Source: Maritimibacter sp. 55A14 (GTDB taxonomy: Bacteria > Pseudomonadota > Alphaproteobacteria > Rhodobacterales > Rhodobacteraceae). Taken from it: a stretch of 60,337 nt of DNA. The notes under the pieces are model-generated. The model had not been told where the DNA came from and searched no databases. It saw only the letters and a list, made by a program, of their open reading frames with translations. Both the position numbers and the translations under genes were made by a program. The stretch is from assembly GCF_003122205.1 (NCBI RefSeq), contig NZ_QEYE01000021.1, positions 1 to 60,337 on the forward strand, given 5' to 3'. Below, in pieces: positions 1-7,648 of this stretch (the stretch's first letter is position 1; each line of letters opens with the position of its first letter).

Positions 1-59
1 GGAAAATAGGGTTCCAGACGCGCCATCTGCGCGTCGCTCAGCCAGTAAAGATCAGACAT
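1..59 (-). CDS. IS5-family transposase, N-terminal fragment
   Basis: Only the first 19-20 codons are in the window. They read MSDLYWLSDAQMARLEPYFP, the characteristic opening of IS5-family (DDE) transposases common in Rhodobacteraceae. The gene runs leftward out of the window, so whether it is intact cannot be judged. The ATG is about 60 bases inside the inferred IS terminus, the usual arrangement for this family. The family call rests on recognition of this N-terminus alone. Confidence 0.75.
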   Translation of the reverse strand, partial: MSDLYWLSDAQMARLEPYF

Positions 60-121
60 GTCACCGCTCTGTTTTCAGGCGGTGAATCACGATGCTCGGC
101 TGAAATCAATGGGTCCTGACC
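1..121 (-). mobile_element. End of an IS5-family insertion sequence (partial)
   Basis: The first ~120 bases hold the start of a transposase gene on the minus strand, its short leader, and a terminus next to the sequence GGGTCAGGACCC (minus strand) at about 111-122. The rest of the element lies left of the window. The terminus falls next to CTAA/TTAG at 122-125, which resembles the YTAR target preferred by many IS5-family elements. The exact tip and the target duplication cannot be fixed without the other end. Confidence 0.65.
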
Positions 122-763
122 CTAACAGTCTGTTCCCACCGCGTCAGACACAGCATCAATCCAAGCCTTTTGTTTGAGGGACCGATTTTGCATCACGCAA
201 ACGTGCTTGAGCTGATCGTTCATCAAGCCCGAAATTCTAACCTTCTCTCGCTCAACTTCCTTCGGCGACAACCATGGATTCAAGTAAATCCGCTTAAGAC
301 TGTTAGCTGAGAATGAAAACTTGTCAGTGGGCATGCCCTGCGGAGTGCTTAGCCTAAGAACGCGGAACTCGCACTCATCGCGGTACTGTTCTCTTTTGGC
401 AAATGGGATCAGCCCTGATTCCAGCTGGCTTAGACCTGCGGGCATCCGATATCGAACTTTGTCAGCAACAAGCGATGCATCCCCTTTTATGTCTTTGATA
501 AGGCTATCTCGTTCGAACCAAAGACACACACCTCTCTTACGTCCGCCAAAGATATGCCAAAAATGAAATCTATCCGCTGCTCCCGTCAGGCACGTCCCGC
601 GAACTTCGAACTTAAGGAATTTATCAGAATAAATACGGATACACTCGCTGTCATTCTTGTCTTCCCATTCTCTGGGATTTCCCAGATGCAGTTGCTGCCC
701 TTTCAGCACCGCCTCCAAGTGCTTCAACTTTGTGTACTTTTTCAGCCAGCGTTCTTTTGGCAT
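122..763 (-). CDS. DUF2971-like protein, 3' end at IS junction
   Basis: This encodes a 213-residue soluble protein without signal peptide or membrane helix. The N-terminal segment (LKKYTKLKHLEAVLKG, then LGNPREWEDKNDSE) and a later FAKREQYRDECEFRVL resemble the opening and the charged core motif of DUF2971 proteins, whose function is unknown; they are often found in accessory and defence regions. GGAG lies about 10 bases before the ATG. The gene is clearly AT-richer than the core genes to its right, suggesting transfer. Its TAG stop is formed at 122-124, right at the IS terminus, so the insertion probably removed the native C-terminus. DUF2971 members are often longer. The family assignment is tentative. 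Confidence 0.6.
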   Translation of the reverse strand: MPKERWLKKYTKLKHLEAVLKGQQLHLGNPREWEDKNDSECIRIYSDKFLKFEVRGTCLTGAADRFHFWHIFGGRKRGVCLWFERDSLIKDIKGDASLVADKVRYRMPAGLSQLESGLIPFAKREQYRDECEFRVLRLSTPQGMPTDKFSFSANSLKRIYLNPWLSPKEVEREKVRISGLMNDQLKHVCVMQNRSLKQKAWIDAVSDAVGTDC

Positions 764-935
764 GCAGGAGCTCCAAGTATTACACTTTCGGAAATTTTGA
801 ATAATTTATCCGCGGAGAGCGCACGCAAAGCAAGATCCGAAAGCACATAGCTATGCCTAAAGTGTCAACAAGGGCCCGATGCGGACTCTCGACGAAACCA
901 ACGTCATCGGCCGCCTGCACCATCTACTGCCAAGA

Positions 936-954
936 GGCGGCCTCCGTGGCCGCC
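936..954 (-). terminator. Hairpin downstream of the VPLPA-CTERM gene
   Basis: A perfect 7-bp stem (GGCGGCC/GGCCGCC) with a 5-base loop lies about 30 bases past the stop of the minus-strand gene at 985. On the minus strand it is followed by CTCTT rather than a clean U-tract, so termination is likely but not certain. The rest of 764-984 is a transition from AT-rich foreign DNA to core-like DNA with no supportable gene. Confidence 0.45.
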
Positions 955-984
955 CTTCGCTTGTCCCGTCCGGGGTTTTCCGGC

Positions 985-1608
985 TCAGCCCGCCCTGCGC
1001 CGGCGCCGCCCCGCCGCGGCCAGCCCGCCGATCCCCGCCAGCATCAGCCAGCCCGCCGCGGGCAGCGGCACCGGGGCCGGCACATCGCCGGAGACGGTGA
1101 AATTGTCGATCGCGAAGCCTTCGCTGCGCTGGCTCACCTTCGACCAGAACATCACGTCGAAAAGGTTCGGCACCGAGGCGAGCGAGATCGTCGCGCTGCG
1201 CCACTGATCGTCGGTGCTGTTGAAGCCGGTGTTGGTCCATAGATCGACGGCCAGCGCGTCCGTCCCCGCCGCGGCCCAGCCGAAATAGAACCTGTCGTCG
1301 CTTTCGAGGTTAATCCCGCGCCAGTCGAAGGACACGGAGATGTTGACCAGCCCGCCACCCGTGAGCCCGGTCTGAAGCGCCGAGGCGCTGGGCAGCGCGT
1401 CCGAGACGAAGTCGCGCAGCCGCAGACGGTCGGCGAAGATCGCCACGTCGTCGGCCTCGGACTCGCGCTCGGCCCAGCCGTTGCCGACACTGTTGCCCGC
1501 CGGGCGGTTGAAATCATCCGCGAAGATCGTGGCGGCCTGCGCCGCCCCGGCAGCCACCATCAGGAAGGCCGCCGTGATACCGGGAAAAACCGTGTTACGC
1601 ATATCCAT
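985..1608 (-). CDS. Secreted protein with VPLPA-type C-terminal sorting signal
   Basis: A 207-residue exported protein. It has a signal peptide ([19 protein letters not shown]) and a beta-rich body of ~160 residues with no recognised enzyme motif. The C-terminus is a classic sorting signal: [19 protein letters not shown] followed by a basic RRRRR tail. VPLPA-CTERM proteins in Rhodobacteraceae are thought to be processed by an exosortase and displayed or released. In the body, [14 protein letters not shown] and [11 protein letters not shown] look like a lectin/LamG-like fold, which is inference. ATG codons at 1617, 1608 and 1602 are all possible. The one at 1608 has GGAG 11 bases upstream and is preferred. 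Confidence 0.8.
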   Translation of the reverse strand: MDMRNTVFPGITAAFLMVAAGAAQAATIFADDFNRPAGNSVGNGWAERESEADDVAIFADRLRLRDFVSDALPSASALQTGLTGGGLVNISVSFDWRGINLESDDRFYFGWAAAGTDALAVDLWTNTGFNSTDDQWRSATISLASVPNLFDVMFWSKVSQRSEGFAIDNFTVSGDVPAPVPLPAAGWLMLAGIGGLAAAGRRRRRAG

Positions 1609-1964
1609 CGTTACCATCGCTCCAATCCGGCCTCTCGGCCCTCTGCGGGCCCTGCTACCGCAATCCGCTTCCCGGCGCACAGGTGCCCTACCCATCCTCA
1701 AGATGGCAAAATTGCAGCGGGGCCGAAACAGAAATCGGAGGAAATCCAGTACCGGGCTTAACAATCGGCGGGTCTGCCGCGCTTCGTTCCGGCTCGCCCC
1801 CTGATTGCCGCGCCCGGCGCGACAAAAAGGATAATCGCAGCGCATTGTTTCCCTGCCCACCCACATATCCCGAGCGGCGATTCGCCCGCGCACGACGCCA
1901 GCAAGGACTTGCCCGGCGTCATGGGCTCTGCTTTGATCGGCTGACACAGCCGGAGCGCCGCGCC
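1609..1964. other. Intergenic region without supportable gene
   Basis: These 356 bases separate two divergent genes and must hold both promoters. I see no good -35/-10 pair, no tRNA and no clear terminator. Reading frames extending the neighbours into it have unbiased composition and no ribosome-binding site, so they are treated as non-coding. Confidence 0.5.
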
Positions 1965-3095
1965 ATGACCAGCACACCCAGCTTCACCATCGGCATCGAG
2001 GAGGAGTACCTGCTCGTCGATCTGGACACGATGGATCTGGCGGAGGCGCCCGAGGCGCTGATGGAGGAATGCGCCGCCGATCTGGAAGACCAGGTCAGCC
2101 CGGAATTCCTGAAATGCCAGGTCGAGGTCGGCACCCGCGTCTGCAAGACCATCGGCGACGCGCGCACCGACCTCAAGCGGCTGCGCGCCAAGGTGGCCGA
2201 GGTCGCCGGGCGCCACGGCGTGGCACCGATCGCGGCCTCCTGCCACCCCTATGCAAGCTGGCGCGCCCAGCATTTCACCAAGAAGGACCGCTACCGCGAC
2301 CTGGAGCGTGACCTTGCTGGGGTTGCACGGCGGATGCTGATCTGCGGGATGCATGTGCATGTTGGCATTGAGTCCGAAGACCTGCGCATCGACCTGATGA
2401 ACCAGTTTTCCTATTTCCTGCCGCATCTTCTGGCCTTGAGCTGTTCCTCGCCCTACTGGCAGGGACAGGATACCGGGCTGTCGAGCTACCGTCTGACCGT
2501 GTTCGACAACCTGCCGCGTACCGGACTTCCGCCGCGGCTGGCCAGTTTCTCGGAATATCAGCGCTCGGTGCAGGTGATCATCGACACCGGTGTGATCGAG
2601 GACAGCTCGAAGATATGGTGGGATCTGCGCCCGTCCTCGCGGTTCCCGACGCTGGAAAGCCGCATCTGCGATGTCACGCCCCGGCTGGAACACGCGCTGT
2701 CGGTGGCGGCGCTGACGCAGTGCCTGTTGCGGATGCTCTGGCGGCTCAGCAAGTCCAACCAGCGCTGGCGCATCTATGACGGCTTCCTGGTGGGCGAGAA
2801 CCGCTGGCGGGCGCAGCGCTACGGCCCCAGGGAAGGGCTGATCGACTTTGGCCGGCACGAGGTCGTGCCCTATGCTGAACTGCTGGAGGAGATGATCGCG
2901 CTGGTGGCCGAGGATGCCGATGCGCTCGACTGCATGGCCGAGGTCGATGCGGCGCGCGATATCCTGGTTTCCGGCACCAGCGCGGAACGCCAGCGCGCGG
3001 TCTATGCCAAGGCGGTGGAAGCGGGCGAGGAGCACGAATCCGCTCAGCGCGCCGTGGTTCGCTCGCTCGTGGAGGAGTTTTCCGCCGATCTCTGA
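1965..3095 (+). CDS. ybdK: YbdK-family carboxylate-amine (glutamate-cysteine) ligase
   Basis: A 376-residue cytosolic enzyme of the GCS2 family, which joins the glutamate gamma-carboxylate to an amine (usually cysteine) using ATP. Family motifs are present from the start: [13 protein letters not shown] at residues 6-18, the metal-binding GMHVHVGI motif near 127, [13 protein letters not shown] near 225 and NRWRAQRYG near 285. Length matches YbdK (~370). The ATG at 1965 directly precedes the conserved N-terminus; an upstream in-frame extension has no family similarity. It stands alone and ends 85 bases before the valine operon, which has its own promoter. E. coli YbdK has weak ligase activity, so the true substrate is uncertain. 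Confidence 0.88.
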   Translation: MTSTPSFTIGIEEEYLLVDLDTMDLAEAPEALMEECAADLEDQVSPEFLKCQVEVGTRVCKTIGDARTDLKRLRAKVAEVAGRHGVAPIAASCHPYASWRAQHFTKKDRYRDLERDLAGVARRMLICGMHVHVGIESEDLRIDLMNQFSYFLPHLLALSCSSPYWQGQDTGLSSYRLTVFDNLPRTGLPPRLASFSEYQRSVQVIIDTGVIEDSSKIWWDLRPSSRFPTLESRICDVTPRLEHALSVAALTQCLLRMLWRLSKSNQRWRIYDGFLVGENRWRAQRYGPREGLIDFGRHEVVPYAELLEEMIALVAEDADALDCMAEVDAARDILVSGTSAERQRAVYAKAVEAGEEHESAQRAVVRSLVEEFSADL

Positions 3096-3114
3096 GCCCG
3101 CGCGCAGCGATCGC

Positions 3115-3159
3115 TTGCAAAACTCCTGCAACAATCGATAATTAAACATATGTTCAATT
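3115..3159 (+). promoter_or_regulatory. Promoter and 20-bp palindromic operator of the valine-catabolism operon
   Basis: TTGCAA (3115-3120), a 16-base spacer and GATAAT (3137-3142) form a good sigma-70-type promoter. Overlapping the -10 and start region is the palindrome AATTAAACATATGTTCAATT (3140-3159), symmetric except for one base pair. Its position would block transcription if bound, as expected for a dimeric repressor of the TetR, GntR or MerR type. The ligand and regulator are unknown. The Crp/Fnr gene at the operon end recognises a different kind of site (TTGAT-N4-ATCAA-like). Confidence 0.6.
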
Positions 3160-3180
3160 CTGACATTGCGGGGGAGCATC

Positions 3181-4326
3181 ATGGATTTCGCGCTCAGCGA
3201 GGAACAGACCGCCATTTTCGACATGGCGCACGGGTTCGGGCAGGATCACATCGCCCCGCACGCACGCGAATGGGAAGCGGCGGGCACCATTCCCAAGGAT
3301 CTCTGGCCCAAGGTGGCGGAGCTGGGTCTGGGCGGCATCTATGTCTCCGAGGATCATGGCGGCTCGGGGCTCAGCCGGCTCGACGCGACGCTGGTTTTCG
3401 AGGCGCTGGCCATGGCCTGCCCCGCTGTCGGTTCCTTCCTGTCGATCCACAACATGTGCGGCGGCATGATCGACAAGTTCGGCTCCGACGAGACGCGGGC
3501 GAAATGGTTGCCCGATCTGTGCAGCATGAAGAAGATCTTCTCCTACTGCCTGACCGAGCCCGGCTCGGGCTCGGACGCGGTGGCGCTGCGCACCCGTGCG
3601 GAGCGCACCAACGAGGGCTACCGGCTGAACGGCACCAAGGCCTTCATCTCGGGCGGCGGCTATTCGGACGCCTATGTGGTCATGGTGCGCACCGGCGACG
3701 ACGGCCCCAAAGGCATCTCCACCGTGGTCGTGGAGGACGGCGCGGCGGGGCTCAGCTTCGGCGGGCTGGAAGACAAGATGGGCTGGCGCGCGCAGCCCAC
3801 CGCGCAGGTTCAGTTCGACGATTGCGAGGTGCCGGCCGAAAACCTGATCGGCGAGGAGGGCCGCGGCTTTGTCTACGCGATGGCCGGGCTCGATGGAGGG
3901 CGGCTCAACATCGCGGCCTCGGCACTGGGCGGCGCGCAGGCGGCGCTCGACGCGACGCTGGCCTATATGGGCGAACGCAAGGCCTTCGGCAAAACCATCG
4001 ACCAGTTCCAGGGCCTGCAATTCCGTCTGGCCGACATGGAGACCGCGCTGCAATCGGCGCGGATCTTCTTGCGTCAGGCGGCCTGGAAGCTCGACACCGG
4101 CGCGCCAGATGCGACCAAGTTCTGCGCGATGGCCAAGCGCTATGTCACCGATGCGGCCTTCGATGTCGCCAATGACTGCCTGCAAATGCACGGCGGGTAC
4201 GGCTACCTGGCCGATTACGGGGTGGAGAAGATCGTGCGCGACCTGCGGGTGCATCAGATCCTCGAAGGCACCAACGAGATCATGCGCCTAATCGTCGCCC
4301 GCAAGATGCTGGAGGCACGCGGATGA
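3181..4326 (+). CDS. Acyl-CoA dehydrogenase, probable isobutyryl-CoA dehydrogenase
   Basis: A 381-residue FAD enzyme that oxidises acyl-CoA to enoyl-CoA and passes electrons to ETF. Substrate-loop motif YCLTEPGSGSDA lies near residue 120, FISGGGYSDAYVV near 157, and the C-terminal MHGGYGYLADYGVEKIVRD plus ILEGTNEIMR carries the catalytic glutamate. The last motif resembles ACAD8 (isobutyryl-CoA dehydrogenase). The neighbours, HIBYL-CoA hydrolase and 3-hydroxyisobutyrate dehydrogenase, support a role in valine breakdown. The ATG at 3181 follows GGGGAG (3170-3175). The stop overlaps the next start by 4 bases (ATGA), so the genes are translationally coupled. The substrate is inferred from context. 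Confidence 0.9.
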   Translation: MDFALSEEQTAIFDMAHGFGQDHIAPHAREWEAAGTIPKDLWPKVAELGLGGIYVSEDHGGSGLSRLDATLVFEALAMACPAVGSFLSIHNMCGGMIDKFGSDETRAKWLPDLCSMKKIFSYCLTEPGSGSDAVALRTRAERTNEGYRLNGTKAFISGGGYSDAYVVMVRTGDDGPKGISTVVVEDGAAGLSFGGLEDKMGWRAQPTAQVQFDDCEVPAENLIGEEGRGFVYAMAGLDGGRLNIAASALGGAQAALDATLAYMGERKAFGKTIDQFQGLQFRLADMETALQSARIFLRQAAWKLDTGAPDATKFCAMAKRYVTDAAFDVANDCLQMHGGYGYLADYGVEKIVRDLRVHQILEGTNEIMRLIVARKMLEARG

Positions 4327-5372
4327 GCGGCGACATCCACATCCGGCAGGACGGCCGCATCGGGCGGATCACGCTGACCCGGCCCAAGGCGCTCAACGCG
4401 CTCAGCTACGAGATGTGCACCGCCATCGAGGCCGCGCTCGACGCCTGGGCGACCGACGAGACCGTGGCGATGCTGCTGATCGACGCCGAAGGCGACAAGG
4501 CATTCTGCGCGGGCGGCGACATCGCGCAGATGCATGCGACGGGCATGGCGGGCGACTACACCTATGGCCGGCAATTCTGGCGCGACGAGTACCGGATGAA
4601 CGCAAAGATGCACCGTTTCCCAAAACCCGTCGCCAGCCTGATGCAGGGCTTCACGATGGGCGGCGGCGTGGGCGTGGGCTGCCACGGCTCGCACCGGGTG
4701 GTGGGCGACAGCAGCCGCATTGCCATGCCCGAATGCTCCATCGGGCTGATCCCCGATGTGGGCGGCTCGCACCTGCTGGCCCATGCGCCGGGGCGATTGG
4801 GCGAATTCCTGGGCACCACCGGCAGCCGCATGGGGCCGGGGGACGCGCTCCATGCGGGTTTCGCCGACTATTACCTGCCCGAGGCGCTGTGGCCCGACCT
4901 GACGCAGGAACTGACGGAGACCGGCGACTGGACGCGCATCGACGCGGCTGCCCGCCCCGCCCCCGACAGCCCGCTCGCCGCTGTGCAGACGCAGATCGAC
5001 CGGCTCTTTTCAGGCGAGACGGCGGGCGACTGCCTGCGCGCGCTACGCGCCACGGAGGGCGACCTGGCGCAGGACGCACTGCGCGCGCTGGAGCGCAACG
5101 CACCGCTTTCGGTGGCCTGCACGGTGGAGCTGATCCACCGCCAGCGCGGGATCGCGGATATCTTCCACGCGCTGGCGCTCGAATACCGCTTCACCCATCG
5201 CAGCATGGAACATGCGGATTTCATCGAGGGCATCCGGGCGATGATCATCGACAAGGACAAGACGCCGCATTGGCGCCATGCCGGCATCGAGCAGGTGACA
5301 GCCGCCGATGTCTCCCGCATGCTGATGCCGCTGGGCGCGCAGGAGCTGAAACTGGAGGAGGAACTGACATGA
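4323..5372 (+). CDS. 3-hydroxyisobutyryl-CoA hydrolase (enoyl-CoA hydratase family)
   Basis: A 349-residue crotonase-fold protein. ALNALSYEM, then FCAGGDIAQMH (oxyanion hole) near residue 65, FTMGGGVGVGCHGSHRVVG near 112 and PECSIGLIPDVGGSH near 136 are typical. A length of about 350 with an extended C-terminal domain fits HIBYL-CoA hydrolase rather than a ~260-residue hydratase. It would release 3-hydroxyisobutyrate from the CoA ester in valine catabolism. It is sandwiched between the dehydrogenase and mmsB with 4-base ATGA overlaps on both sides. No separate short enoyl-CoA hydratase gene lies in the operon, so the hydration step must come from elsewhere. Confidence 0.88.
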   Translation: MSGDIHIRQDGRIGRITLTRPKALNALSYEMCTAIEAALDAWATDETVAMLLIDAEGDKAFCAGGDIAQMHATGMAGDYTYGRQFWRDEYRMNAKMHRFPKPVASLMQGFTMGGGVGVGCHGSHRVVGDSSRIAMPECSIGLIPDVGGSHLLAHAPGRLGEFLGTTGSRMGPGDALHAGFADYYLPEALWPDLTQELTETGDWTRIDAAARPAPDSPLAAVQTQIDRLFSGETAGDCLRALRATEGDLAQDALRALERNAPLSVACTVELIHRQRGIADIFHALALEYRFTHRSMEHADFIEGIRAMIIDKDKTPHWRHAGIEQVTAADVSRMLMPLGAQELKLEEELT

Positions 5373-6241
5373 GGATCGGTTTTATCGGACTGGGCAACAT
5401 GGGCGGGCCGATGGCCGCGAACCTGGCCAAGGCCGGACACGAGGTCGCCGGGTTCGATCTGGCCGCGCCCTGCCCCGAGGGCGTGACGACGGCCGCCTCC
5501 GCCGCGGCCGCGGCCAAGGGCGCCGAAGTGGTCATCACCATGCTGCCCAATGGCGAGATACTGCGTGCCGTCGCGGCCGAGGTGATCCCGGCGATGCGGG
5601 CCGGCGCGGTCTTCCTGGACTGCTCCACCGTCGATGTCGACAGCGCCCGCGCGGTGGCCGCGCAGGCCAATGAGGCCGGGCTGGGGGCGCTCGACGCGCC
5701 GGTTTCCGGCGGTGTCGGCGGCGCGCAGGCCGGCACGCTGACGTTCATGGTGGGTGGCGACGCCGCGGCGTTCGAGACCGCCCGTCCGCTTTTTGAGGTG
5801 ATGGGCGCCAAGGCCGTGCATTGCGGCCCCTCCGGCAACGGGCAGGCTGCGAAGATCTGCAACAACATGATCCTGGGCGCCACGATGGCAGTCACCTGCG
5901 AAGCCTTCGCGCTGGCCGACAAGCTGGGGCTGGACCGGCAGGCGATGTTCGATGTCGTCTCCACCTCCTCGGGGCAGAGCTGGTCGATGAACACCTATTG
6001 CCCGGCGCCCGGCATCGGCCCCAAATCGCCCGCCGACAACGATTACAAGCCGGGCTTCGCCGCCGATCTGATGCTCAAGGATCTGCGCCTGTCCCAACAG
6101 GCCGCCGAAGCCGCCGACGCCGACACGCCGATGGGCGCGCGGGCGCTGGAACTCTACGTGCAATTCGTGGAGCAGGAGGACGGCGAGGGCCGCGACTTCT
6201 CGGCCCTGCTGCCACGCTTCGCGGCGCGCGGACGGGGCTGA
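5369..6241 (+). CDS. mmsB: 3-hydroxyisobutyrate dehydrogenase
   Basis: A 290-residue NAD-dependent beta-hydroxyacid dehydrogenase converting 3-hydroxyisobutyrate to methylmalonate semialdehyde. The Rossmann motif GFIGLGNMGGPMAANL is at the N-terminus, the substrate motif DAPVSGGVGGAQAGTL near residue 110, and the catalytic lysine sits in GNGQAAKICNNMILG near 165. Its length is standard for MmsB. The usual partner, methylmalonate-semialdehyde dehydrogenase (mmsA), is not in this window; the gene before the operon is ybdK. The TGA stop shares its A with the ATG of the following Crp/Fnr gene. Confidence 0.93.
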   Translation: MRIGFIGLGNMGGPMAANLAKAGHEVAGFDLAAPCPEGVTTAASAAAAAKGAEVVITMLPNGEILRAVAAEVIPAMRAGAVFLDCSTVDVDSARAVAAQANEAGLGALDAPVSGGVGGAQAGTLTFMVGGDAAAFETARPLFEVMGAKAVHCGPSGNGQAAKICNNMILGATMAVTCEAFALADKLGLDRQAMFDVVSTSSGQSWSMNTYCPAPGIGPKSPADNDYKPGFAADLMLKDLRLSQQAAEAADADTPMGARALELYVQFVEQEDGEGRDFSALLPRFAARGRG

Positions 6242-6909
6242 TGGGCTGGACGGGCCGCGCCCCCGCCCTGGCGGGGTTCGAGCCGGAAACCCGCACCCGG
6301 CTCGACACGCTCAAGCCGATGCAGGTGCCGCGCGGTACGGTGCTCTTCCATCCCGGCGATTCCGTGGCCGGATTCGTCGTGATGCTCGCGGGCCGGGTGG
6401 AGGTGTTCCTGACCGGGCCCACAGGACGAGAGATCCTGCTCTACGCCGTCGAGCCGGGACAGTCCTGCGTCCAGTCCACATTGGGGCTGCTGGGCGGCGA
6501 GGATTACACCGGCGAGGCGATCGCGGCCACCGACTGCGAGTTGGTGATGGTGCCGCGCGACATCTTTCTGGCATTGACCGATACCAGCGCGGCGTTCCGG
6601 CATTTTGTCTTCACGGCCTTCGCGCGCCGCGTTCAGACAATGATGCACCTGCTTGAAAGAATTGCATTTCAGAAAATCGAGGCCAGGTTGGCGACGACCC
6701 TGCTGGACCTGGCCCCGCCGGACGGGCCACTGTCGGTCACGCATCAGGATCTCTCGGTCCGGGTCGGCACCGCGCGCGAGGTCGTCTCGCGCAGGCTGGA
6801 GAGCTTCCGGCAGCGCGGCTGGGTGCGGCTCGACCGCGGACGGATCACGCTGACCGACAGGGCGGCGCTGGCCCGGCTCGCGGGGCTCGACGACGGCTTC
6901 GTGACATAG
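6241..6909 (+). CDS. Crp/Fnr-family transcriptional regulator
   Basis: A 222-residue regulator with an N-terminal cyclic-nucleotide-binding-type beta-barrel (residues ~20-120, with GTVLFHPGD and GREILLYAVEPGQSC) and a C-terminal winged helix (~145-215, VTHQDLSVRVGTAREVVSRRLESFRQRGWV). It lacks the N-terminal cysteine cluster of FNR, so it is unlikely to bind a 4Fe-4S cluster that way. It starts on the last base of the mmsB stop (TGATG), so it is probably translated with the valine operon. It may equally serve the DUF2892 gene 80 bases downstream, since Crp/Fnr regulators are often next to such genes. Confidence 0.9.
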   Translation: MGWTGRAPALAGFEPETRTRLDTLKPMQVPRGTVLFHPGDSVAGFVVMLAGRVEVFLTGPTGREILLYAVEPGQSCVQSTLGLLGGEDYTGEAIAATDCELVMVPRDIFLALTDTSAAFRHFVFTAFARRVQTMMHLLERIAFQKIEARLATTLLDLAPPDGPLSVTHQDLSVRVGTAREVVSRRLESFRQRGWVRLDRGRITLTDRAALARLAGLDDGFVT

Positions 6910-6989
6910 TCACTGATCCGACGCGGTCTCTGCGCCACAAAGGTGGAAAGACGCCGGATCGTCCGGCGCCACCTGACCGGAGAGACCCC

Positions 6990-7199
6990 ATGTTCAAGAA
7001 AAACGTCGGAACCGTCGATCGCGTGCTGCGCGTTCTGGTGGGCATCGCGATGATCACCGCCTTCGTCGCCCTGCCGGACGCACCCTGGCGCTGGGCGCTT
7101 CTCGTCGTCGGCATCGTGGGCATCGTGACCGGCGCGATGTCGAGTTGCCCGCTCTACACGCTTTTCGGCCTGCGCACCTGCCCGCTGCAAAAGGGCTGA
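6990..7199 (+). CDS. DUF2892 (YgaP-type) inner-membrane mini-protein
   Basis: A 69-residue protein opening with MFKKNVGTVDRVLRVLVGI, the typical start of DUF2892 proteins, followed by two short transmembrane segments and a Cys-containing tail (SSCPLYTLFGLRTCPLQ). In YgaP this domain anchors a rhodanese; free-standing copies have no defined role. CCGGAGAG lies just before the ATG. A 7-bp hairpin (6952-6968) sits in the leader. Proximity to the Crp/Fnr gene suggests control by it, which is inference. Confidence 0.82.
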   Translation: MFKKNVGTVDRVLRVLVGIAMITAFVALPDAPWRWALLVVGIVGIVTGAMSSCPLYTLFGLRTCPLQKG

Positions 7200-7292
7200 C
7201 ACCGGCGGCGTTCCGCCGAAAAGATGCGAAATGAGCTTGCGCCGGGTGGCCTTCGGCCTCATCTCTTGCCTCAAAGAGAATGGAGGCTTTCC

Positions 7293-7613
7293 ATGCGCAT
7301 GATCCTCGCCGCCGCCTTGGCATTGGCGCTGGCCGTGCCCTTCCCCGGCCCTGCCGCCGCGGATCCCGGTATCGGTCATTGCCCGCCCGGCCTGGCCAAA
7401 AAGCGCCCTGCCTGCATCCCGCCGGGACAGGCGAAGCGCTATTATCGCGGCGATTTCATCCACGACGGCTATATCGTGATCCGCGATCCGGGCCGCTACG
7501 GGCTCGACCCCCGCGACAGCTACTACCGCGTCGGCGATTATGTCTACCGGGTGGACCGGGAAACCCGCGAAGTGCTGGATCTGATCGGCGACGCCGTACG
7601 GGTTCTGGACTGA
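7293..7613 (+). CDS. Small secreted RcnB-like protein
   Basis: A 106-residue protein with a signal peptide (MRMILAAALALALAVPFPGPAAA). The body contains CPPGLAKKRPACIPPGQAKRYYRGD and RYGLDPRDSYYRVGDYVYRVD, the pattern of small periplasmic RcnB/YXWGXW-type proteins found widely in Alphaproteobacteria. RcnB itself takes part in nickel/cobalt homeostasis; most homologues are uncharacterised. GGAGG at 7282-7286 selects the ATG at 7293. It is a monocistronic gene convergent with uvrA. Confidence 0.72.
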   Translation: MRMILAAALALALAVPFPGPAAADPGIGHCPPGLAKKRPACIPPGQAKRYYRGDFIHDGYIVIRDPGRYGLDPRDSYYRVGDYVYRVDRETREVLDLIGDAVRVLD

Positions 7614-7648
7614 GCGGCTGACATGGCCAACCGGCCGGAGCACCATTT

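Noticed and set aside
764-984. Small frames between the DUF2971-like and VPLPA genes
   Set aside because: They have no ribosome-binding site or recognisable protein, and one contains the terminator-like hairpin.
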